Assembly (NCBI GenBank): GCA_020849655.1 | Contig: JADLFU010000011.1 | Coordinates: forward strand, 89,474 to 153,473 | Reading direction: 5' to 3' | DNA length: 64,000 bases | DNA from: Polyangiaceae bacterium | Lineage (GTDB): Bacteria; Myxococcota_A; Polyangia; Polyangiales; Polyangiaceae | Shown here: positions 25,012 to 33,292 of the stretch, one piece after another | How positions within the stretch are numbered: the first letter of the stretch is position 1 | Layout: each line of letters opens with the position of its first letter | Made by a program: the position numbers and the translations under genes | The notes under the pieces: generated by a model | What the model saw: the letters and a program-made list of their open reading frames with translations, nothing else | Told to the model about the DNA's origin: nothing | The model's database searches: none

Positions 25012-28000
25012 ATGGCCACCGAGAAGAACCCGCTGTGTGAAGAGGTGAAGGACGAGCTCGCGCGCGTGCTGGACGGCACGGCCGCGTCGGAGCTGTACGA
25101 TCACATCGCCGAGTGCGACGCGTGCCGTGATCTTCGGCACGACGCGGCCCGGGCGCCCGAGTGGGTGCGCCGCGCTGGCGCCGATTTCGTGGCGAGCGCG
25201 GGGCTCGACGACAGGGTGCTCGCCGCGCTCGACGCGCGGGGCTCCACCACGCCGAGCGGGGCGGCGCCGCCTCGAGCCCCGGCGCAGGAAGTCGTGACCG
25301 ACGCCGGGACGTCCACACCCGAGGAGCGAGGCCCTGCCGACGACAGCGCCGCGTCGCCGCCCGCGCAGGCGAAGGAAGTTGCCGCGCCCGCGCCCGCGCC
25401 GCCGAAGGCTCCGGCCAGCGACGTCGGCGGGCCGAGCCTGCGCCGCGGTGGGTTCGTGGTGCTGGCGCTCGTCGCGGCGGCGGCCGCGGCGGTCGTGGTC
25501 GGCAAGCGCGGCGTGAAGGAGCCGGGCGCCGCGAAGGCGAGCGCGGCGCCGTGGGCCGGCTCGCTCGCGTCGGTCGCGCGCGCCGCGGGGGGCGGGGGTG
25601 ACGGCGTCGTCCGGTGCGACGAGGCGGGCAAGACGTGCGCGCCCCTCGGGCCGAGCGCGGCCATCCCGCGCGGATCGCTCGTCCGCACCGACGATCGCAC
25701 GCGGGCGGAGCTGAAGCTCGACGACGGGACGACGCTCGTGCTCGACCGATCGAGCGAGCTCGTGCTGCACGCCGCGGCGGATCGGTCGGCGACGCTGTCG
25801 CGCGGCGCGGTCGTGGCCGATGTCTCGCACGTCTCGGGCGACGCGAAGGCGGAGCTGCGCGTGCCGACGGGGCGCGTCGAGGTGCTGGGCACGAAGCTCT
25901 CGCTCTTCGCGGCGCCGGATCGCGCGCGGGTCGACGTCGCGCGCGGCGTCGTGCGCATCTTCGACGCCTCCAGCAAGTCGGAGCTCGTGTACGCCGGCGA
26001 GGAGGGCCGCCTCGAGAAGGGCAAGGCGCCGGTGGTGTCGCCGTCGTCGACGGTCGCCGAGTCGTTCGCGTGGTCGGAGCGCGGACTGAAGAAGACGAAG
26101 CTCGCGGCGGACGCCGATGAGCCGCTGCGCGGGCTCGGCGAGCTGCGCGCGAAGAAGCCGGGCACGAAGGAGGAGCGCGACGCCGCGGTGAGGCTCGTCC
26201 GGCACGACGTGAAGGTGCGCATCTCCGACAGCGTCGCGCGCACCGAGATCGACGAGACCTTCGAGAACTCCACCGGCGAGGAGCTGGAGGGCATCTTCCG
26301 GTTCCCGCTGCCGCCGGACGCGCAGATCGAGCGGCTCGCGCTCGAGGTGAACGGCAAGCTCGAGGAGGGCGCGTTCGTCGAGAAGGAGAAGGCCGCGGCG
26401 ATCTGGCGCGGCGTCATCCAGAACGCCGCCCCGAAGGCGCCGAAGCCCGTCGAGGAGATCATCTGGGTGCCGGGGCCGTGGCGCGACCCGGCGCTGCTCG
26501 AGTGGAAGCGCGGCGGCAGGTTCGAGCTGCGCATCTTCCCGATCCCCGCGCGCGGCGCGCGCAGGGTCGTGCTCGCGTACACCCAGGCCGTGCCGCAGGT
26601 CGGCGGGCTGCGGCGGTACACGTACCCGCTGCCGTACGACGCGAAGGGCTCGACCACGGTCGACTCGTTCCGCCTCGACGCGCAGATCGTGGGCAACGAC
26701 AAGGGCGCCGGCGTGCGCACGAGGGGCTACGAGGCCGCGAAGGTCGAGGGCGACCGCGTCGAGCTCTCCGGGTCCAAGTTCACCCCGTCGGGTGATCTCG
26801 TGCTCGAGTACGCGCTGCCGAGCGCGTCGAGCGAGGTGAGCGCGTACGCCTACCAGCCCGCGGTCGACGACGGCGGCGGCGCGTTCGCGATGATCCAGCT
26901 GCGGCCGAAGCTGCCGCGCGCGCGCAACGACGCGCCGCACGATCACGTGATCGTGGTCGACACGAGCCGCTCGATGGTCGGCGAGCGCCTCGCGCGGGCG
27001 AAGGCGGTCGCGACCGAGATGGTGCGCGAGCTCGACGGGCGTGATCGCGTCTCGGTGATGGCGTGCGACACGACGTGCCGGGCCTGGTCGCTCGGGATGG
27101 CAGATCCGGGCGCGCGCGCGGCCGACGCGGCCGACGCGTTCTTCGCGGGCGTCGTCGCCGACGGCTCGACGGATCTGCTCGCCTCGGCGAAGGCCGCGCG
27201 GGCGGCGCTCGGCGAGCGCGCGGGCGCTCGGCGCGGCAGCGTCGTGTACGTCGGCGACGGCGGCGCGAGCGCGGGGCCGACGAAGCCCGATCACCTCACC
27301 GCGGAGATCACGCGGGCGCTCGGGGGCGACGCCAAGCTGACGGCGATCGCGGTGGGCGCCGACGCCGACGCGACCCTGCTCGCGGCGATGGCGCGCGGGG
27401 GAGGGGGCACGCTCGTCCCGTTCGTGCCGGGTCAGCGGGCATCCGGCGTCGCGCTCTCCGCGCTGTCGGCGGCGTACGGGGTCGCGCTCGAGCAGCCGGA
27501 GCTCGTGCTGCCCGCGGGGTTCGTGGCCGTCGCACCCGCGCGCCTCGACTCGATCCGCGCGGGCGCCGAGGCGACCATCGTCGCGCGCATGACGTCGCGC
27601 GAGATCGAGGGCGAGGCCGTCTTGCGCGGCAAGGTCGGCGGCCAGACGTTCGAGCAGAAGTACCCGCTGAAGGTCGTCGCGTCGTCGGACGCGGGCAACG
27701 CGTTCGTCCCGCGCCAGTACGCCGCGCTCCGCATCGCGGATCTCGAGCGCGAGAGCGGCAGCGAAGTGAAGGCGCAGATGGTCGAGCTGTCGAAGCGCTA
27801 CGCGGTCGCGAGCCGACACACGTCGCTGCTGGTGCTCGAGAGCGAGGCGATGATGACGGCCTTCGGGCTGCAGAGGAGCGTCGGCGTGCCCCGGTGGACG
27901 GGGGAGCAGGCGGCGACCGCGACGCAGGCCGAGGGGCAGACGGCGGTCGAGAGCGGCGCCGATGAGGAGAAGAAGGAAGACAGCGATGGCAAGGCGAAGG

Positions 28001-29571
28001 ACTCGCTCGGGATGGGCTCGCTCGGGTTGACGGGGGCGGGGGAGGCCGCGGGAGGCGCGCGCCGGGCCGAGGCCGAGGCTCCCGCGCAGGCGGCGCCCGC
28101 GGGGCGAGCGGCGGGGCCGCGCGGGATGGACGACGGGTTCGCGCAGGCTCCCCCGGCCAAGGCGGCCGCCGCGCCGCCCCCCGTGATGGCCGACAAGCCG
28201 ATGCCGACGGTCGCCGCGCCGTTCGAGCCGCGGGACGATCCGCGCAGCAGGCGCATGCCCCCGGGGATGCCTCCGCGGCGGCTGGTGCCGATGAAGAAGG
28301 TCTGGGATCGCAAGGGCAGCGTGTCGCTCGATCCGAGCGCCGCGCGCGCCCGCGAGGCGTCGAAGCTCGTCGCGGCCGAGAGCGCGCTGTCGGCGCGGCC
28401 CGACAGCAAGACCGCGACGCGCGACCTCTTCGGCCTGTACGCGCAGCATGGGCAGCTCGATCGCGCGTCGGAGGTGGCGGAGCGGTGGGCGTCGCGCGAC
28501 GCGCTCGATCCCGAGGCGCTCGTGGCGCGCGCCGATCTCGCGGCGCGCCGCGGAGATCGCGAGCTCGCGCTGCGCATCCTCGGCGGCGTGGTCGACGTCC
28601 GGCCCGATGACGCCGCGGCGCAGGGGCGCATCGCTCACCTGTACGAGCTCGCGGGCCAGCGGGCGAAGGGGTGCGCGCACCGCGTGGCGCTCGCCGAGCA
28701 GCTGGCGGGCGATCTGCCGGCGCAGGCGGCGGCGCTGCGGTGTGCTCGCGCCGAGGGGATGAGCGAGCTGGGCGCGCGGCTGCTCGCGGACGTCGCCGCC
28801 GACAAGCGCGCGGGCGTCGAGGCGGCCGCCGCGAAGGAGCCGCCCGCGGTCGACGCGCTGCTCGGGGACGTGCGCCTCGAGGCCACGTGGGACTCCGACG
28901 TCGACCTCGATCTCGGCCTCGTCGACAAGCTCGGCCAGCGCCTCTCATGGCTCGGCGGCGGCAAGGCCCGGACGACCGCGCGCGGCGTGACGCAGGGGAG
29001 GAGCGAGTCGCTCGCGATCTCGAACCTCGGCTCGGGCGGCTATGTGATCGAGGTGGTGCGCGCGACGCCCGGCGCGGAGCCGGTGCGCGGCCAGCTGACC
29101 GTGCGCGCGGTGGGCGAGACCCGCGTCATTCCGTTCACCCTGACGGAGGGTCGCCTCGAGCTCGGCCGGATCGAGGTGTTCTACACGTCGAGGCTCGTGC
29201 CGGTGGGGGGCTTACCGAGGCGACCGGGCGTCGAGCGGGAACAGCAGCGTGAACGTCGTGAACGTCGCCCCATCGCTCTCGACGCTCACGCTGCCGCCGT
29301 GGCCCTCCACGATCTCGCGCACGATCGGCAGCCCGAGGCCCGAGCCCTCGCCCTCGGGCTTCGTCGTGAAGAACGGCTCGAACACGCGGGGCAGATCGAG
29401 CGCCGAGATGCCGTGTCCGTTGTCCGAGACGGTGAGCGCGAGGTCGGCGTCGCGCGGCTCCACCGACAGCGAGAGCTTGCCGCCGACCTTCGGCAGGGCG
29501 TGCGCCGCGTTCGACAGGAGGTTCACGATCGCCTGGGCGAGCTCGGAGGAGGTCGCGCGCAAGGTCGGTAG
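25012..29571 (+). CDS. giant anti-sigma-like membrane protein: zinc finger, FecR, VIT, VWA, TPR and YfaP-like domains
   Basis: About 1,519 residues. In order: anti-sigma zinc finger (His31-x3-Cys35-x2-Cys38); disordered Pro/Ala linker; one membrane helix (about 145-163); FecR-type beta domain (about 223-326, LRVPTGRVEVLGTKLSLF); VIT domain (about 396-546, ETFENSTGEELEGIFRFPLP); VWA domain (about 641-823) with MIDAS start DTSRS; Gly/Ala-rich linker; TPR-like helices (about 1103-1263); YfaP-like domain (about 1286-1393, TWDSDVDLDLGLVD). ATG 25012 fits the GAGGAG ribosome site 8 bases away better than GTG 25006. The last 120 residues run antisense to the kinase gene and look non-native: a G6 run at 29205-29210 could hide a frameshift that would give a stop at 29252. 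Confidence 0.85.
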   Translation: MATEKNPLCEEVKDELARVLDGTAASELYDHIAECDACRDLRHDAARAPEWVRRAGADFVASAGLDDRVLAALDARGSTTPSGAAPPRAPAQEVVTDAGTSTPEERGPADDSAASPPAQAKEVAAPAPAPPKAPASDVGGPSLRRGGFVVLALVAAAAAAVVVGKRGVKEPGAAKASAAPWAGSLASVARAAGGGGDGVVRCDEAGKTCAPLGPSAAIPRGSLVRTDDRTRAELKLDDGTTLVLDRSSELVLHAAADRSATLSRGAVVADVSHVSGDAKAELRVPTGRVEVLGTKLSLFAAPDRARVDVARGVVRIFDASSKSELVYAGEEGRLEKGKAPVVSPSSTVAESFAWSERGLKKTKLAADADEPLRGLGELRAKKPGTKEERDAAVRLVRHDVKVRISDSVARTEIDETFENSTGEELEGIFRFPLPPDAQIERLALEVNGKLEEGAFVEKEKAAAIWRGVIQNAAPKAPKPVEEIIWVPGPWRDPALLEWKRGGRFELRIFPIPARGARRVVLAYTQAVPQVGGLRRYTYPLPYDAKGSTTVDSFRLDAQIVGNDKGAGVRTRGYEAAKVEGDRVELSGSKFTPSGDLVLEYALPSASSEVSAYAYQPAVDDGGGAFAMIQLRPKLPRARNDAPHDHVIVVDTSRSMVGERLARAKAVATEMVRELDGRDRVSVMACDTTCRAWSLGMADPGARAADAADAFFAGVVADGSTDLLASAKAARAALGERAGARRGSVVYVGDGGASAGPTKPDHLTAEITRALGGDAKLTAIAVGADADATLLAAMARGGGGTLVPFVPGQRASGVALSALSAAYGVALEQPELVLPAGFVAVAPARLDSIRAGAEATIVARMTSREIEGEAVLRGKVGGQTFEQKYPLKVVASSDAGNAFVPRQYAALRIADLERESGSEVKAQMVELSKRYAVASRHTSLLVLESEAMMTAFGLQRSVGVPRWTGEQAATATQAEGQTAVESGADEEKKEDSDGKAKDSLGMGSLGLTGAGEAAGGARRAEAEAPAQAAPAGRAAGPRGMDDGFAQAPPAKAAAAPPPVMADKPMPTVAAPFEPRDDPRSRRMPPGMPPRRLVPMKKVWDRKGSVSLDPSAARAREASKLVAAESALSARPDSKTATRDLFGLYAQHGQLDRASEVAERWASRDALDPEALVARADLAARRGDRELALRILGGVVDVRPDDAAAQGRIAHLYELAGQRAKGCAHRVALAEQLAGDLPAQAAALRCARAEGMSELGARLLADVAADKRAGVEAAAAKEPPAVDALLGDVRLEATWDSDVDLDLGLVDKLGQRLSWLGGGKARTTARGVTQGRSESLAISNLGSGGYVIEVVRATPGAEPVRGQLTVRAVGETRVIPFTLTEGRLELGRIEVFYTSRLVPVGGLPRRPGVEREQQRERRERRPIALDAHAAAVALHDLAHDRQPEARALALGLRREERLEHAGQIERRDAVSVVRDGEREVGVARLHRQRELAADLRQGVRRVRQEVHDRLGELGGGRAQGR

Positions 29572-30432
29572 ATCGGGCGGGAAATGGCGCTCGATCTCGA
29601 CGCCGCCGAGCACGTGCGCGCTGAACGTGATCGCGCGCTCGACGACCGTGACGAGCGAGACGCCCTCCTCGCGTCCGCGCGAGGGCCTCGCGAACACGAC
29701 GAGCTCGCGGGCGATGAGGAGCGAGCGCTCGGCGGCCTCGACGATCCGCCCGCCGAGCGCGGCCTCGCCGGCGTCTCCGCGCGCGGCGGCGCGTCGGCCG
29801 AGCTCGCCGCCGTAGGCCACGACGGCGGAGAGCGGGCTGTTGAGCTCGTGCGCCGCCTGCGCCGCGAGCCTCCCCACGGACGCGAGGCGCTCGGCGCGGC
29901 CCAGCTCCGCCCGGAGCGCGTGCAGGCGGGCGTCCAGCGAGGCCGCGCGCCTCGCCGTGTCGGCCGCGCGGAACAGCCCCCGCACCGCGTCGGCGATCCG
30001 CAGCGCGAACGCGAGCTCGACTTCGCCTATCACGTCGGCGGCGAGGTGGAGCGTGGCGCCCTGCGACGCCGGGAGGATCTGCTCGTCTGCGCGCCCGGGG
30101 AAGAGGCGCTCTGCGGACACGCTCGCCTGCACGGCGGACGGCGTGATCGTCACCCGCTCACCGTCGTGGAACGTCGCGACGCCCAGCTCGTGGCCCGGCA
30201 GCAGCGGCTCGACCGCCGCGAGCACGTGCTGGACGCAGGCGGGCAGGCCGTCGTGCGCCGGGGCGTCGACCAGCGCGGTGAGGAGCTCCTCCAGCCACGC
30301 GGCGGGCAAGGCGCGCCCCCCCGCGAGATCGGTCACGCGCGACGTCTTCGGCGCGGTCGGCGTGGACAGCGGCGGCGACGTGAGCGGGCCCGACACGGGC
30401 TCGAGATCGAGGTCTTTGCGGGTCGTGCTCAC
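29212..30432 (-). CDS. soluble sensor histidine kinase
   Basis: 406 residues, GTG start at 30432 overlapping the upstream stop (GTGA). A GAF-like N-terminal part (about 45-160) and a coiled coil (about 165-195) lead to HisKA with the phospho-acceptor His in AAQAAHELNSPLSAVV. HATPase_c has N box LLSNAAHAL, G1 DNGHGISALD, F box FEPFFTTK and G2 GSGLGLPIV. No membrane segment or signal peptide is seen, so it is cytoplasmic. It is coupled to a receiver-GAF-PAS protein that has HisKA but no ATPase domain, so this kinase may phosphorylate it, or the two may form a heterodimer. The 3' end overlaps the convergent reading of the giant VWA gene. Confidence 0.9.
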   Translation of the reverse strand: MSTTRKDLDLEPVSGPLTSPPLSTPTAPKTSRVTDLAGGRALPAAWLEELLTALVDAPAHDGLPACVQHVLAAVEPLLPGHELGVATFHDGERVTITPSAVQASVSAERLFPGRADEQILPASQGATLHLAADVIGEVELAFALRIADAVRGLFRAADTARRAASLDARLHALRAELGRAERLASVGRLAAQAAHELNSPLSAVVAYGGELGRRAAARGDAGEAALGGRIVEAAERSLLIARELVVFARPSRGREEGVSLVTVVERAITFSAHVLGGVEIERHFPPDLPTLRATSSELAQAIVNLLSNAAHALPKVGGKLSLSVEPRDADLALTVSDNGHGISALDLPRVFEPFFTTKPEGEGSGLGLPIVREIVEGHGGSVSVESDGATFTTFTLLFPLDARSPR

Positions 30433-32450
30433 GGCTCGTGCTCCGGCACAGGGGTCCGCCGCGACGACGGGGAGGAGTCGACGCTCGCGCGGTCGAGGTC
30501 GAGGATCTTGGCCTCGCCGACGTACGCCTTCGTCTCGTAGCGGGTGAGCGTGCCGATCTTGCGGACGATCTGCGCCATGCGCTCGGCTTCGCGGTGGATC
30601 ACGCCGGCGACGTCGTGCTCGGGCGAGCTCGCCGGGAGCTTGCGCCCGAGCAGCTCCGCGTACCCCATCACCACGGTCAGCGGCTGGTTCAGCTCGTGCG
30701 CGGCGGCGCCCGCGAGCTCCGCGACGATGGCGACGCGCTCGCGCTGCTTCAGCTCCTCGCGCGCGGCCAGGAGGCGCGCCTCGATCGCGATCCGGTCGCG
30801 CAGATCGGTGAACACGCCCACCGTCCCCACGAGCTCGCCGTCGCCGCTGCGGATGATCGCGGCCGACAGCGCGACGGGCACGCGCTCGCCGTCGCGCGCG
30901 AAGATCTCGGCGCGGTAGCCGCGGATCTGGCCGCCCCCCTCGCGGAGGCGCTGCATGATGTCGCGAGCGATCCCGGGCGGGTACAGCCGCTCCACGTTCA
31001 TCTTGCCGACGACGTCCTCTGCCTTGAAGCCGTAGCAGCGCTCCGCCGCGCCGTTGAACAGCAGCACCGTGCCGCGCAGATCGGCGCTGATGATGGCGTC
31101 GGCGGACGACTGGATCACGCTCTCCAGGAAGTTCTTCGTGTGCAGCAGCTCGGCGTCGAGCGCGCGCTCGCGCGTCACGTCGCGGAGCGTGAAGAGGAGC
31201 GCGTCGTCCTCGCGCAACAGCGCGCCGTTCGCGCTCACCACCGCGGGCGGGGCGCCCGGGCGCGCGACGTGGAGGTCTCGCGCCTCCGGGCGCTCACCGC
31301 GCCGCAGCGCCGACACGAGCGCCCGCGCGTCGGCCCTGTCGGCGGGCGCGAGGAGCGAGAGGAGATCGGGCTGCGCGCTCGCGTCGACGCTGTGTCCGGC
31401 GAGCTCCCGCGCGCGCGGGTTGGCGAACAGGATCTTGCCGGTCTGATCGGTGACCAGGATGCCGTCGGCGGCCGACTCGAACACGTCGGCGAACCGCTCG
31501 ACCTGCTCGAGGCGCCGCTCGGCCGCGCGCCGCGCGAACTCGCTCTGCTCCGTGCGGTCGCGCAGGCGCTGCATGATGCGCGCGTTGCGGAGCGCGATCG
31601 CGGTCGTGTTCGCGATGGTGCGGGCGAGCGCGATCATCCCGTCGTCGAGGCTCGCGCCCGAGCGCGACCGGAGGAACAGCACGCCGAGCGGGCGCAGCTC
31701 GAACACGATCGGCACGATCGCGAGCGAGGTGTACGCGTGACCCTTGGCCTTCAGCGCCTCGAGCAGCGGGTGGTCGTCCGCGTCGAGCCGCAGCGGCAGC
31801 CCGGTGCGGAGCGCCTCGCGGATCTCCGGGTAGTCGCCGAGGTCGAGGGGGAGATCTCGCACCTGGTCGTCGTCGTTCGACGCGACGACGAGCCCCCGCT
31901 CCGTGTCGTCGCCGACCAGCACGATGCTGCACCTGTCGACGCCCGTCGCCGTCGCGACCCGGAGCACGACCGCGCGGAGGATGTCGTCGAGCTCGTGGCT
32001 CGACGCGAGCGCCTGCGACAGCTCGAGGACGGTCTGGGCGTCGCGCTCGCGCTCCGCGAGCGTCTCGACGTACTGGCGCAGGCGGAGCTGCCCGCGGATG
32101 CGCGCCACCAGCTCGGCCGGGCGGAACGGCTTGCGCAGGAAGTCGTCGGCGCCCGCCTCGAACGCGCGCGCGATCTCGCCGTCCGCGTCGAGCGCCGTGA
32201 GCACCACGACCGGGATCTCGTCGCCGCGTGGCAGCGCGCGGATGGCGCGGAGCACGTCGTAGCCGTCCGGGGGCGGCATCACGAGATCGAGCAGCACGAG
32301 CGACGGCGTCGTGTGACGGAGGAACTCGAGCGCCTCGTGGCCCGAGCCGACGAACGCGCTCTCGAGCGCTGCGGTGCGCAGCGCGGTGCCGAGGACGTGC
32401 CGGCTCACGGCGTCGTCGTCGACCACGAGCACGGGTCCAGCCGTCTGCAA
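30429..32450 (-). CDS. receiver-GAF-PAS-PAS-HisKA signalling protein lacking an ATPase domain
   Basis: 673 residues from a TTG at 32450, the only start before the receiver. Receiver domain (about 7-120): VLVVDDDAVS, phospho-acceptor Asp in LVLLDLVMPPPDGYD, Lys in FLRKPF. GAF domain (about 150-300). PAS one (about 325-440, FADVFESAADGILVTD). PAS two (about 445-560, SVIQSSADAIISADL). HisKA has the H box AAAHELNQPLTVVMGYAELL near 595. The protein ends about 75 residues later with a Ser/Pro-rich tail and has none of the N, G1, F or G2 boxes. It therefore cannot autophosphorylate alone. The next gene, overlapping by 4 bases, encodes a complete kinase. Confidence 0.9.
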   Translation of the reverse strand: MQTAGPVLVVDDDAVSRHVLGTALRTAALESAFVGSGHEALEFLRHTTPSLVLLDLVMPPPDGYDVLRAIRALPRGDEIPVVVLTALDADGEIARAFEAGADDFLRKPFRPAELVARIRGQLRLRQYVETLAERERDAQTVLELSQALASSHELDDILRAVVLRVATATGVDRCSIVLVGDDTERGLVVASNDDDQVRDLPLDLGDYPEIREALRTGLPLRLDADDHPLLEALKAKGHAYTSLAIVPIVFELRPLGVLFLRSRSGASLDDGMIALARTIANTTAIALRNARIMQRLRDRTEQSEFARRAAERRLEQVERFADVFESAADGILVTDQTGKILFANPRARELAGHSVDASAQPDLLSLLAPADRADARALVSALRRGERPEARDLHVARPGAPPAVVSANGALLREDDALLFTLRDVTRERALDAELLHTKNFLESVIQSSADAIISADLRGTVLLFNGAAERCYGFKAEDVVGKMNVERLYPPGIARDIMQRLREGGGQIRGYRAEIFARDGERVPVALSAAIIRSGDGELVGTVGVFTDLRDRIAIEARLLAAREELKQRERVAIVAELAGAAAHELNQPLTVVMGYAELLGRKLPASSPEHDVAGVIHREAERMAQIVRKIGTLTRYETKAYVGEAKILDLDRASVDSSPSSRRTPVPEHEP

Positions 32451-32479
32451 GACCCGCCGAGCCTAGCACGGGCGCGCGC

Positions 32480-33292
32480 TCACTCCCCGGTGAACCGAGC
32501 CGGACGTCGCTCCAGGAAGGCGCGCATGGCCTCGGCGAGGTCGTCGCTCGCGAGCTGCGAGGAGTTCCACGCGGCGACGTACCGCAGCCCCGCCTCGGCG
32601 CCGTAGCGCGCGCTCACGTCGAGCACCTCCTTCGTGCCCATCACCGCGATCGGGCTGTTCGACGCGATCTCTCGCGCGAGCGCGAGCGCGGCGCCGTGGG
32701 CCTCCGGCTGGGACGGGTAGACGTCGTTCACGAGGCCGATGCGCGCCGCGCGCGCGGCGTCGATGTCCTTGCCCGTCAGCGCGAGCTCGCGCAGGTGCCC
32801 CTCGCCGACGACGCCGCGCAGCCGCTGGAGCGAGCCCATGTCGGCGACGATGGCGATCCTCGTCTCGCGCAGCGAGAACCGCGCGTCGGCCGCGCACACG
32901 CGCACGTCGCACGCCGCGATGAGATCGAGGCCCCCGCCGATGCACGCGCCGTGCACGGCGGCGACGAAGGGCTTGCGGGACGCGACGATTGCGTCGAAGC
33001 CGGCGCGCATCCGGTGGATCGTGTCGAAGAGGCGCCGGCGCTGCTTCGCGAGCCCGCCCGCGAGCAGCGGCCCGAGCTCCGCGCCCATCTCGACGAGGTC
33101 GAGGCCGACCGAGAAGTGCGCGCCGCGCGCGGCGACGACCACCGCGCGGACGTCGTCGTCGGCGTCGAGCGCGGCGACGACGCCCGGCAGCTCGTCCCAG
33201 AACGCCTTGCCCATGGCGTTGCGCCGGTCGGGGGAGGCGAGCCAGAGTGTGGCGACGTGATCTTGCTTCTCGGTCTCGAAGGGGGCGCTCAT
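32480..33292 (-). CDS. enoyl-CoA hydratase/isomerase (crotonase family)
   Basis: 270 residues of the crotonase fold. SPDRRNAMGKAFWDEL begins the CoA-binding part. The oxyanion-hole segments are ARGAHFSVGLDL and AAVHGACIGGGLDLIAACD. RFSLRETRIAIVADMGSLQRL has an Asp at the position that is catalytic in dienoyl-CoA isomerases, so a delta3,5-delta2,4-dienoyl-CoA isomerase is a real alternative to hydratase. It would work in fatty-acid beta-oxidation in the cytosol. The ATG at 33292 is used. The divergent lipoprotein gene must start inside its first codons, which leaves almost no room for separate promoters. Confidence 0.9.
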   Translation of the reverse strand: MSAPFETEKQDHVATLWLASPDRRNAMGKAFWDELPGVVAALDADDDVRAVVVAARGAHFSVGLDLVEMGAELGPLLAGGLAKQRRRLFDTIHRMRAGFDAIVASRKPFVAAVHGACIGGGLDLIAACDVRVCAADARFSLRETRIAIVADMGSLQRLRGVVGEGHLRELALTGKDIDAARAARIGLVNDVYPSQPEAHGAALALAREIASNSPIAVMGTKEVLDVSARYGAEAGLRYVAAWNSSQLASDDLAEAMRAFLERRPARFTGE

